From: an uncultured Collinsella sp.
GTDB lineage: Bacteria; Actinomycetota; Coriobacteriia; Coriobacteriales; Coriobacteriaceae
Direction: 5' to 3'
Length of the DNA: 8,247 bases
Assembly (NCBI GenBank): GCA_900542275.1
Contig: UQMW01000067.1
Location: 1 to 8,247, forward strand
This document shows, piece after piece, positions 1-5,492 of the stretch. A model generated the notes under the pieces. That model saw only the letters and a list, made by a program, of their open reading frames with translations. It was not told the DNA's origin and did not search any database. Positions within the stretch are counted from its first letter, which is position 1. Each line of letters starts with the position of its first letter. Made by a program: the position numbers and the translations under genes.

Positions 1-3
1 TGG

Positions 4-501
4 TCAGAGCCCGTCCCTCTCGACCAGGGCACGCAATTTTTTTAGGTTGGCCACCTCGGTCTCGAGCCTTCGGCAGCGCTCCTCGAGCTCCTGCTCGCGG
101 GTGCGCTCGCGCGGCCTGGGGCCGGACCCCCTCGGCCTGCCCCTGGGCTTGGGCCTGAGCGCCTCGGCGCCGCCCTCGCGGTAGAGCGCGCACCATCTCT
201 TGAGCGGCGCCAGGGACATGACCCCGAACGCCTTCATGGCGTCCTGCTTGCCCATGCCGCCGTCGACCACGGCCGAGGCGGCGGCGACCTTCTGCTCGTA
301 TGTGTACCTGGTCTGCTTGCCGTCCATGGATAGCAGCACCTCGCTTCCGAACGACCGGTATACGTAGAGCCATTGTCTCACGGTGTTGCGCGGGACCGAC
401 AGCGCCTTCGCCGCCGACCCGAAGCCGTGCCCTCGCTCGAAGAGCCCGATCGCCGCCTTCCTGGCCTCGATGTCGTGTTTCACCCTCAAGTCGACACGCA
501 T
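4..501 (-). CDS. IS3-family transposase OrfA (helix-turn-helix protein)
   Basis: This 165-residue protein is the DNA-binding OrfA subunit of an IS3/IS150-type transposase, which binds the element ends and works with, or is fused by frameshifting to, the catalytic OrfB. Two helix-turn-helix units are visible at about residues 12-48 (AAKALSVPRNTVRQW) and 68-105. A basic Arg/Pro/Gly linker follows at 116-133, then a C-terminal leucine-zipper-like coiled coil at 134-160 ending in LKKLRALV, the usual oligomerisation element of OrfA. I chose the ATG at 501 because GGGAGG lies 6 bases upstream. An in-frame TTG at 528 would add nine residues but falls in the loop of the terminal hairpin. OrfB would follow to the left outside the window. 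Length and domain order are normal for the family, so the gene appears intact. Confidence 0.9.
   Translation of the reverse strand: MRVDLRVKHDIEARKAAIGLFERGHGFGSAAKALSVPRNTVRQWLYVYRSFGSEVLLSMDGKQTRYTYEQKVAAASAVVDGGMGKQDAMKAFGVMSLAPLKRWCALYREGGAEALRPKPRGRPRGSGPRPRERTREQELEERCRRLETEVANLKKLRALVERDGL
37..43 (-). other. Candidate -1 programmed frameshift site (A AAA AAA)
   Basis: On the minus strand the codons CTA AAA AAA TTG of orfA contain the heptamer A AAA AAA in the zero frame, the canonical X XXY YYZ slippery pattern. It lies 10 codons before the orfA stop. Six bases downstream, GCCC (30-27) and GTC (24-22) can pair with GAC (15-13) and GGGC (12-9), giving a possible stimulatory stem with a two-base bulge. 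IS3-family elements commonly make an OrfAB fusion by -1 slippage at such a site. The -1 frame stays open to the window edge, but only about 12 codons are visible, so the fusion itself cannot be shown here. Confidence 0.55.
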
Positions 502-506
502 AAAAA

Positions 507-540
507 GCCTCCCATTTCTCGTGTCCAAGAAATGGGAGGC
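507..540 (-). promoter_or_regulatory. IS terminal hairpin covering the orfA ribosome binding site
   Basis: GCCTCCCATTTCT (507-519) and AGAAATGGGAGGC (528-540) form a perfect 13-bp inverted repeat with an 8-base loop. On the minus strand the 3' arm contains the GGGAGG ribosome binding site of orfA, and the arm runs straight into TTTTT and the ATG. RNA entering from the flanking acyltransferase gene would fold this stem, hide the ribosome binding site and possibly terminate at the T-run. RNA started inside the element would lack the 5' arm and be translatable. Sequestration of this kind is known for other insertion sequences such as IS10 and IS50; its operation here is inferred. Confidence 0.7.
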
Positions 541-568
541 AGTTCAACTTGGTCCTCCCCGCTTTTAG

Positions 569-1554
569 TTACGCCTTCTTAATCACGAATGCCAATCCAA
601 TATCGCAGGCACAGCGTACGATTGACGCGAAGAGCCACGATGCCGGCAGCGTCATAAGCAGCGGCATCGTCTGCCAAGGAATAAACCAATCGACCGCGTG
701 GATTGCAAAGATGGCAAGACTGGCCTGTCCGCAGAACACGAGGGCTTGTTCAAAGGACCCCAAAACCGGCACGTCTTTCAACTTCTCCAGCGCCATGGAA
801 ACCCAGCACGCGCAGTAGCTGCCGGCAAGAGCGGCAACTGTCGCAACCACAACCCATCCACGCGGCGGCTCGAAAGCTCAAGCCCACTCAGCGCGGCAAG
901 GACAAGCCAAGCGACACCGGCTCCAATAAACAGCAGGGGCTTGCTCACGCTCGGCTCCAGCCCCTTTTGGCGCGCCGTATAGCCAACCCACATCAGCAGC
1001 AAGATATAGCAGCTCAGATCCATATCGAGCGGCAGGTAAACACCCATTAATCGAGACACGCTCAATCCGCAAAAGGCAATCGCGGCACAGACAACGCCCT
1101 GCCAAACAACCCCGATCCCGCGGCGATCAAACAGCCGCACGAGCGCATTAAACAACAGGCGCGACGTAAACAGCGCCGCCAAAAACCATGCCATGCCAAC
1201 GGCGGCAACGCCAAGCCGAGGCACATCAACGCCTGAGGCAAACACAAGCGTCTTAAGCCCCGCAACCAGCGTACCGCTCGTCAAAGAAACACCGCTCATC
1301 AAGAACGTCGGCACCTGCCACGCCAGTGCAAGAACCACATACGGCACCGGCAGGCGCGACACCGAACCACTCAGCAGCTCGCGCCACGGCTTCGGCCTAA
1401 ACGTATACCCGGCAAGAATAAAGAACACCGGCATGTGAAACGAGAAGATCGCGTGCCGCAAGGGAGAAGGATTTGGGACGGTGTGCCCCACAATGACCAG
1501 AATCATTGCAATCCCCTTTGCAATATCTATCCAGTCGAGCCTTTTACTTCCCAT
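569..1554 (-). pseudogene. Membrane acyltransferase (acyltransferase-3 / fucose 4-O-acetylase-like), frameshifted
   Basis: The gene encodes an integral-membrane O-acyltransferase of the type that transfers acetyl groups to sugars of surface polysaccharides. The N-terminal frame starts with ATG at 1554, preceded by GAAGGG at 6 bases, and shows DIAKGIAMILVIVGH, a K-x10-H motif (K13, H24) typical of acyltransferase-3 proteins. FSFHMPVFFILAGY (residues 38-51) and several hydrophobic segments follow. Homologous coding stops making sense after LELSSR near 870 and resumes in another frame as RGWVVVATVAALAG, continuing through hydrophobic segments to VIKKA and a TAA at 569-571. The span is 986 bases, one short of 329 codons, so a single-base deletion in the GC-rich run 861-870 explains it. 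The first frame alone would give a 258-residue product with an unrelated tail. A sequencing error is possible. The intact protein would have 328 residues, a normal family length. The donor and sugar substrate are unknown. Confidence 0.75.
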
Positions 1555-1587
1555 GGCGAACCCTTCAAAACCGCAGCACGCAAGATG

Positions 1588-1620
1588 AAAAAAGCCCAGA
1601 CCACCAAGCGGTCCGGGCTT
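1588..1620 (-). terminator. Rho-independent terminator downstream of tRNA-Arg
   Basis: On the minus strand AAGCCCGGACC (1620-1610) pairs with GGTCTGGGCTT (1602-1592) across a 7-base loop, with one G-U pair, and the stem runs into six T residues (1593-1588). It begins 10 bases after the tRNA CCA end, so it should end the tRNA transcript. It stands only 33 bases before the acyltransferase start codon. Confidence 0.85.
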
Positions 1621-1629
1621 AATAAATGA

Positions 1630-1706
1630 TGGTGCTCCATGGCGGATTCGAACCGTCGACCTTGGGATTAGAAGTCCCCTGCTCTATCCAACTGAGCTAA
1701 TGGAGC
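1630..1706 (-). tRNA. tRNA-Arg (anticodon TCT)
   Basis: The minus strand folds into a 77-base tRNA with encoded CCA. The acceptor stem GCTCCAT/ATGGAGC is perfect, the D arm is GCTC AGTTGGATA GAGC, the anticodon loop is CTTCTAA with anticodon TCT (template 1670-1672), and the T loop is TTCGAAT. It reads AGA codons, and the discriminator base is A. Two stem positions are non-canonical: a G-A pair at the top of the anticodon stem (GGGGA/TCCCA) and an A-C pair in the T stem (GACGG/CCGCC). The overall pattern closely follows bacterial tRNA-Arg(TCT), so the identity is secure. It appears to be a single-tRNA transcript with its own terminator. Confidence 0.95.
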
Positions 1707-1752
1707 AAATAACCGCACGCCCAAGCAAGCGCAAACCTGTCAGGCGCAAGTA

Positions 1753-1758
1753 ATTATA
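1753..1758 (-). promoter_or_regulatory. Candidate tRNA-Arg promoter -10 box
   Basis: A perfect TATAAT lies on the minus strand at 1758-1753, in the 54-base gap between the ABC ATPase stop codon and the tRNA. Transcription would begin near 1746, about 40 bases ahead of the mature tRNA 5' end. I see no good -35 hexamer at 16-18 bases, since that place falls in the 3' end of the ATPase gene, so this rests on the -10 box and its position alone. Confidence 0.45.
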
Positions 1759-1760
1759 AC

Positions 1761-2528
1761 CTAGTTGAACTGCTCGCGGTACGCCTTGCAGATCTCATCG
1801 ACCGGGCCGTCCATGCGAAGGTCACCCTTCTCAATCCAAACGGCACGCTGGCAGATGCGTTCAACCTGCTCCATGGAGTGCGAAACGAACAGAACCGTCA
1901 CGTCGCCGCTCTGGATAAAGTGCTGGATGCGGGCCTCGCACTTCTGCTGGAAGAACACATCACCGACGGACAGCGTCTCGTCAACGATCAGAATATCGGG
2001 CTCGGTAATCGTCGCGATTGCAAAGGCAATACGCGCAACCATGCCCGAGGAGAAGTTCTTAAGCGGCATGTCGACAAAGTTCTGAAGCTCAGCGAACTCG
2101 ATAATGCCGTCAAAGTTGGCGTCGATGAACTCCTTGGTATAGCCGAGCAGGGCGCCGTTCAGATAGATGTTCTCGCGGGCGGTCAGCTCGGGATCAAAGC
2201 CGGCACCAAGCTCAATCAGCGGCGCGATGTTACCGTGCACCTTAACGCTGCCCTCGCTTGGCTCAAGCACGCCAGCGATAATCTTGAGCATCGTAGACTT
2301 GCCGGAGCCATTGGTGCCAACCAGACCCACGACCTCGCCACGATGAATATCAAACGAAATATGCTTAAGCGCCCTAAACTCCTCAAAGAACAACTCGTGC
2401 TTGGCGAGCTTGATGAAGTACTCCTTGAGGTTGGTCAGCGACTCAGACGCCATGTTAAAGATCATGGTGACGTCGTCGACCTCGACAGCCAGAGGCTGCT
2501 CGCTGTAATCAACAACAGATTCAGTCAT
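1761..2528 (-). CDS. ABC transporter ATP-binding protein, polysaccharide/teichoic-acid export type (TagH/Wzt-like)
   Basis: This is the cytoplasmic ATPase of a surface-polymer exporter, which powers movement of a lipid-linked glycan through the partner permease. In the 256-residue reading from the in-frame GTG at 2531, Walker A is GTNGSGKST (72-80), the signature is FSSGM (160-164, a common variant in the TagH/Wzt group), Walker B is ILIVDE (180-185) and the H-loop histidine is in VSHS (H218). The insertion EYFIKLAKHELFFEEFRAL before the core beta strand, and the GAGFDPELTARENIYLNG segment, are typical of this subfamily. I prefer ATG at 2528 (255 residues), because AAGGAG then lies 7 bases upstream against 4 for the GTG. 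The ribosome binding site overlaps the TAA of the upstream permease gene, so translation is probably coupled. There is no C-terminal carbohydrate-binding domain like that of long Wzt proteins. Confidence 0.93.
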   Translation of the reverse strand: MTESVVDYSEQPLAVEVDDVTMIFNMASESLTNLKEYFIKLAKHELFFEEFRALKHISFDIHRGEVVGLVGTNGSGKSTMLKIIAGVLEPSEGSVKVHGNIAPLIELGAGFDPELTARENIYLNGALLGYTKEFIDANFDGIIEFAELQNFVDMPLKNFSSGMVARIAFAIATITEPDILIVDETLSVGDVFFQQKCEARIQHFIQSGDVTVLFVSHSMEQVERICQRAVWIEKGDLRMDGPVDEICKAYREQFN

Positions 2529-2539
2529 CACAGCACTCC

Positions 2540-3385
2540 TTAGATGTAGAGGATAAATTTGCGCTCGGACTTATGGAACACGGTGTAGCCAATAATAAGC
2601 GCAAGAACCGCCCAGGCAACGCACATACCAAACGTCATGAGCGAGGGCGTAGTCTGAAACAGAAAGATATCGCGCATAAACTGCAGGTAGTTGAACATGG
2701 GGTTCGCATACATCAAGATACGCACGAGATGCGGCATTTGCGCAATATAGTCAGTCGTCCAGAAGATGGGCGTAATGTAAGTCCACGCCGTAATGACGAC
2801 GCTCCATAGATGCATAACGTCGCGGAAAAAGACCGTAAGAGCAGAGAGCATCATGCCCAGGCCCATGCAGAAGCACATAAGCAGCAGCAGGCAAACCGGC
2901 AGCAGAATGAGGTGCCAAGAAGGCATAACGCGGAACCACAGCATGACGATGGCGACGGCGACCAGCGAGAAGGCAAAGTTGACCAGCGAGAAGAGCACCT
3001 TTTGCACCGGGAAGACCCAGCGGTGCACCTTAACCTTCTTGAGCAGAGGGGCAGCGCCCACGATAGACGTCAGGGCCTGGTTCGTAGACTCGGACATGAC
3101 GGCAAAGGTAATGTTACCCACGATCAAGTACAGCGGGTATATCTCGGGCGTCATTGAGCCATTGCGGCCTTGGCCAAAAATCGTCGAGAACACGATGGCC
3201 ATGACGATCATCATCAGCAACGGATTGAGCACCGACCATGCGACACCCAGAACGCTACGGCGATACTTGATCTTAAAATCCTTGGTAACCAGCTGACGAA
3301 GGATAAACGCATCCTTCTCAAATTCGTTCTTAGCAAACGTCGCAGGCAGACTGCGAGTTTCTTGTTGCTTTGTCTGATCCGACAC
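2540..3385 (-). CDS. ABC-2 type polysaccharide/teichoic-acid export permease (TagG/Wzm-like)
   Basis: This integral membrane protein forms the channel through which an undecaprenyl-linked surface polymer is exported, paired with the ATPase encoded just downstream. The 281-residue product has a soluble N-terminus, the family motif KYRRSVLGVAWSVLNPL (40-56), and about six hydrophobic segments near 47-70, 84-100, 127-150, 156-180, 190-209 and 250-270. FRDV (187-190) and TPIFW (205-209) are also typical of ABC-2 exporters of this class. I chose GTG at 3385 because AAAGGAG lies 8 bases upstream. A longer reading to 3448 has no comparable ribosome binding site and would add 21 unlikely residues across the probable promoter. 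The stop codon TAA overlaps the ribosome binding site of the ATPase gene. Which polymer is exported cannot be read from the sequence; the neighbouring glycan genes suggest a wall glycopolymer. Confidence 0.93.
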   Translation of the reverse strand: MSDQTKQQETRSLPATFAKNEFEKDAFILRQLVTKDFKIKYRRSVLGVAWSVLNPLLMMIVMAIVFSTIFGQGRNGSMTPEIYPLYLIVGNITFAVMSESTNQALTSIVGAAPLLKKVKVHRWVFPVQKVLFSLVNFAFSLVAVAIVMLWFRVMPSWHLILLPVCLLLLMCFCMGLGMMLSALTVFFRDVMHLWSVVITAWTYITPIFWTTDYIAQMPHLVRILMYANPMFNYLQFMRDIFLFQTTPSLMTFGMCVAWAVLALIIGYTVFHKSERKFILYI

Positions 3386-3424
3386 GGATGCAACTCCTTT
3401 ACTCGTAATCGTTGACAAACGAAC

Positions 3425-3430
3425 AGTATA
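3425..3430 (-). promoter_or_regulatory. Candidate -10 box for the ABC exporter genes
   Basis: The minus strand reads TATACT at 3430-3425, which would start transcription near 3419 and give a leader of about 34 bases before the GTG at 3385. No convincing -35 hexamer stands 17 bases upstream (the bases there read ATCGTT), so the call is tentative. Confidence 0.3.
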
Positions 3431-3486
3431 GACCCGACGGCCATGCAAACGATTCGCGCAACAAAACTGGAGAACTAACCCACATC

Positions 3487-3515
3487 TTAGGATGCCAAGC
3501 CCAAACGGCTATACT
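3487..3515 (+). promoter_or_regulatory. Candidate promoter of the glycosyltransferase/YfhO operon
   Basis: TTAGGA (3487-3492) and TATACT (3510-3515) are separated by 17 bases and precede the first gene of the plus-strand operon. The start point would be near 3522, leaving a short leader that carries AAGGAG (3534-3539) 6 bases before the GTG at 3546. The -10 box matches the consensus at five of six bases and the -35 at three of six. It is the best-spaced pair in the intergenic region. Confidence 0.5.
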
Positions 3516-3534
3516 TTCAAGGATTGAAAGTATA
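3510..3534. promoter_or_regulatory. Perfect 11-bp palindrome over the promoter, candidate operator
   Basis: TATACTTTCAA (3510-3520) and TTGAAAGTATA (3524-3534) are exact inverted repeats around GGA. The left arm starts with the presumed -10 box and the spacer coincides with the presumed start point, so a dimeric repressor bound here would block the operon promoter. The transcript would begin near the spacer and lack the left arm, so a DNA operator is more likely than an RNA hairpin. The right arm also presents TATACT on the minus strand. I do not recognise the cognate regulator. Confidence 0.55.
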
Positions 3535-3545
3535 AGGAGCATTGA

Positions 3546-4517
3546 GTGAATTCTGAATCCATCGCCGTCATCATCCCTTGCTACAACGAAGCCCTCACGA
3601 TCGGCAAAGTCATCGACGACTTTCACCGCGAGCTTCCGCAAGCGACGGTCTATGTCTATGACAACAACTCGTCGGACGATACTTCACGCATCGCCACCGA
3701 GCACGGCGCCACGGTCCGCTTTGAGCCCCGTCAGGGAAAGGGCAACGTGTGCCGCCAGATGTTTCGCGATATCGACGCCGATTGCTACCTGATGGTCGAC
3801 GGCGACGACACCTATCCCGCCGAGGCTGCCAAAGCCCTCTGCGAGCCCATCCTTAACGGCACGGCCGACATGACCGTAGGCGACCGCCTTTCCAACGGCA
3901 CCTACGCCGAGGAGAACAAGCGTGCCTTCCACGGCTTTGGCAACAATCTGGTCCGCGCCATGATCAAGTGGATCTATGGCTACAGCTTCGATGACGTCAT
4001 GACCGGCTACCGCGCCATGAGCCGCCCGTTCGTCAAAACCTTCCCCGTGCTTTCCGAGGGCTTCCAGATCGAAACCGAGCTCTCGATCCACGCCGTCGAC
4101 CACCGCTGGCGCATCAAAGATGTGCCCATCGAGTACCGCGACCGTCCGGAAGGCTCCGAGTCCAAGCTCAATACCGTGAGCGACGGCATTAAAGTCGTCG
4201 CGATGATCGGCACGCTGTTCAAGGACTACCGCCCGCTGAAGTTCTTCAGCCTCGTCGCGCTTCTGTTTGCGGTGATCGGCCTCGCCCTGGGCATGCCCAT
4301 CGTTGTCGAGTATTTCCACACCGGCCTCGTTCCGCGCTTCCCCACCGCCATGCTCGCCGCGTCGTTTATGTTCCTGTGCGGTCTGAGCCTTGCAACCGGA
4401 TTCATCCTCGATTCCGTGGCAAAGGTCGAAAAAAAGCAGTGGGAGGTCAACGTGTACAGCAAATACGCCTACGACGACCAGCTCGGCCACCCCACTTCCA
4501 AGCCAAGCGAGAGGTAA
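3546..4517 (+). CDS. Family 2 glycosyltransferase, polyprenyl-phosphate sugar synthase type (DPM1/GtrB-like), first copy
   Basis: This enzyme probably transfers a sugar from a nucleotide donor to polyprenyl phosphate on the inner face of the membrane, making a lipid-linked donor. The 323-residue product has a GT2 fold with IIPCYNE (9-15), DNNSSDDT (39-46), the metal/nucleotide motif DGDDT (85-89), and GYRAMSRPF (154-162). EYRDRPEGSESKLNT (196-210) is characteristic of the DPM/DPG synthase-like branch. Two C-terminal membrane segments at about 234-256 and 268-290 anchor it. The GTG at 3546 is chosen because AAGGAG lies 6 bases upstream; it is the first gene after the palindrome-bearing promoter. 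The next gene starts 6 bases after its stop. It differs clearly from the second GT2 in sequence, so the two likely use different sugars or act at different steps. The sugar itself cannot be told from the sequence. Confidence 0.88.
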   Translation: MNSESIAVIIPCYNEALTIGKVIDDFHRELPQATVYVYDNNSSDDTSRIATEHGATVRFEPRQGKGNVCRQMFRDIDADCYLMVDGDDTYPAEAAKALCEPILNGTADMTVGDRLSNGTYAEENKRAFHGFGNNLVRAMIKWIYGYSFDDVMTGYRAMSRPFVKTFPVLSEGFQIETELSIHAVDHRWRIKDVPIEYRDRPEGSESKLNTVSDGIKVVAMIGTLFKDYRPLKFFSLVALLFAVIGLALGMPIVVEYFHTGLVPRFPTAMLAASFMFLCGLSLATGFILDSVAKVEKKQWEVNVYSKYAYDDQLGHPTSKPSER

Positions 4518-4523
4518 ACCACT

Positions 4524-5492
4524 ATGCCGCTCATCTCCATCGTCGTGCCGTGTTACAACGAGCAGGAATCACTTCCGATCTTTCTCAAAGAGCTCGATGG
4601 CGTCGTTCGCATCATGACCCGGCAAGACCCCGGCATCTCCTTTGAAGCCGTCCTCATCGACGATGGCTCGGCAGACAAAACGCTCGCCGTCATGAAGGCA
4701 GAAGCTGCGGCGGCGCATCCATACGCCATCCGCTGGCACTCTTTCTCGCGCAACTTTGGCAAGGAGGCGGCACTACTCGCCGGACTCCAGCACGCAAAGG
4801 GCGACTATGTCGCCACCATGGATGCCGACATGCAGGACCCGCCCTCGCTCCTGCCGCAGATGTACGAGATCTTGCAAACCGAAGACTACGATAACGTCGC
4901 CACACGCAGGACCACCCGCGAAGGCGAGCCTCCCATCAGGTCGTTCTGCGCCCGTATGTTCTACAAGATCATCAACCGCATTTCCAAGGCCGACATCGTC
5001 GACGGAGCACGCGATTTTAGGCTCATGAAGCGACCTATGGTCAACGCCATCATCTCCATGGGCGAATACAATCGATTCTCCAAGGGCATCTACGGCTGGG
5101 TCGGCTTCAAGACCAAATGGCTCCCCTGCGTAAACGTCAACCGCGTGGCCGGTGAGACCAAATGGAGCTTTTGGTCGCTGCTCCTCTATTCCATCGACGG
5201 CATCGTCGCGTTTTCCACGGCGCCACTCTCCCTCGCCGCCCTCACGGGTATCGTCTTCTGCCTCATCGCCATCATGGGATTTATCGTCATCCTGGTCAAA
5301 ACGCTTGTTTGGGGCGATCCCGTAGGCGGATGGCCCTCCCTTGCCTGCCTCATTACGCTGTTTGGCGGCATGCAGCTCCTGTGCCTGGGAATCATTGGCG
5401 AGTACCTAGCAAAAGCCTACTTGGAGGCCAAGCACCGCCCCATCTATATCATTCGAGAATCCAACGAGGAATCTGATGACACGGCCCAATAA
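4524..5492 (+). CDS. Family 2 glycosyltransferase, bactoprenol-phosphate glycosyltransferase type (CsbB/GtrB-like), second copy
   Basis: This protein resembles GtrB, YkcC and CsbB, which form undecaprenyl-phosphate-linked glucose or GlcNAc on the cytoplasmic side for later use outside the cell. The 322 residues include VVPCYNEQESL (7-17), DDGSADKT (46-53), SRNFGKEAALLAG (75-87, a hallmark of this branch), DADMQDPP (100-107), and DFRLM (164-168). RFSKGIYGWVGFKT (184-197) and two C-terminal membrane segments near 235-262 and 268-295 follow. The ATG lies 6 bases after the preceding stop, with GAGAGG at the end of that gene as ribosome binding site. Its last 17 bases overlap the start of the YfhO gene, so the two are probably translationally coupled. 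In Bacillus and Listeria, a CsbB-type enzyme supplies the lipid-linked sugar used by YfhO-family proteins, which is the likely relation here. Confidence 0.9.
   Translation: MPLISIVVPCYNEQESLPIFLKELDGVVRIMTRQDPGISFEAVLIDDGSADKTLAVMKAEAAAAHPYAIRWHSFSRNFGKEAALLAGLQHAKGDYVATMDADMQDPPSLLPQMYEILQTEDYDNVATRRTTREGEPPIRSFCARMFYKIINRISKADIVDGARDFRLMKRPMVNAIISMGEYNRFSKGIYGWVGFKTKWLPCVNVNRVAGETKWSFWSLLLYSIDGIVAFSTAPLSLAALTGIVFCLIAIMGFIVILVKTLVWGDPVGGWPSLACLITLFGGMQLLCLGIIGEYLAKAYLEAKHRPIYIIRESNEESDDTAQ

Larger units (their letters stand above)
1..546 (-). mobile_element. IS3-family (IS150-like) insertion sequence, partial, one end
   Basis: The stretch holds an IS3-type orfA on the minus strand and ends, read on that strand, with TGAACTGCCTCCCATTTCTT (546 to 527). 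This resembles the IS150 terminus as I remember it (TGTACTGC..CCATTTTGTTGGAC), and IS3-family elements characteristically begin with TG, so I place the outer edge at about position 546. The other end, including orfB with the DDE catalytic domain, lies beyond position 1. The element has a higher GC content than the neighbouring acyltransferase gene, which fits a mobile origin. The target-site duplication cannot be tested because the opposite end is missing; the flanking bases would be those starting at 547. The family call is firm, while the exact boundary is inferred from the terminal sequence. Confidence 0.8.

Noticed and set aside
519..547. Possible promoter with TTGAAC (547-542, minus) formed at the IS junction
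   Set aside because: The hexamer 17 bases downstream (ACACGA) is a poor -10 box, so I do not call a junction promoter.
1878..2543. Open frame of 221 codons on the plus strand opposite the ABC ATPase gene
   Set aside because: It is antisense to clear Walker A/B coding sequence and shows no domain or membrane features of its own.
3444..3461. TTTGCA and TTGCGC on the minus strand as -35 boxes for the ABC exporter -10 at 3430-3425
   Set aside because: Their spacings of about 13 and 25 bases fall outside the workable range, so only the -10 box is reported, at low confidence.
4430..4436. A AAA AAG slippery heptamer in the zero frame near the end of the first GT2 gene
   Set aside because: It encodes the ordinary residues EKK. 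The -1 frame only adds a basic, unstructured stretch running into the next gene, and there is no reason to expect a fusion product.
3684..4490. Long open frame of 268 codons on the minus strand opposite the first GT2 gene
   Set aside because: It lies wholly antisense to a well-conserved glycosyltransferase. Its translation is His/Asp/Glu/Gly/Val-rich with no recognisable motif, and I see no ribosome binding site; it is a by-product of GC-rich codon use.
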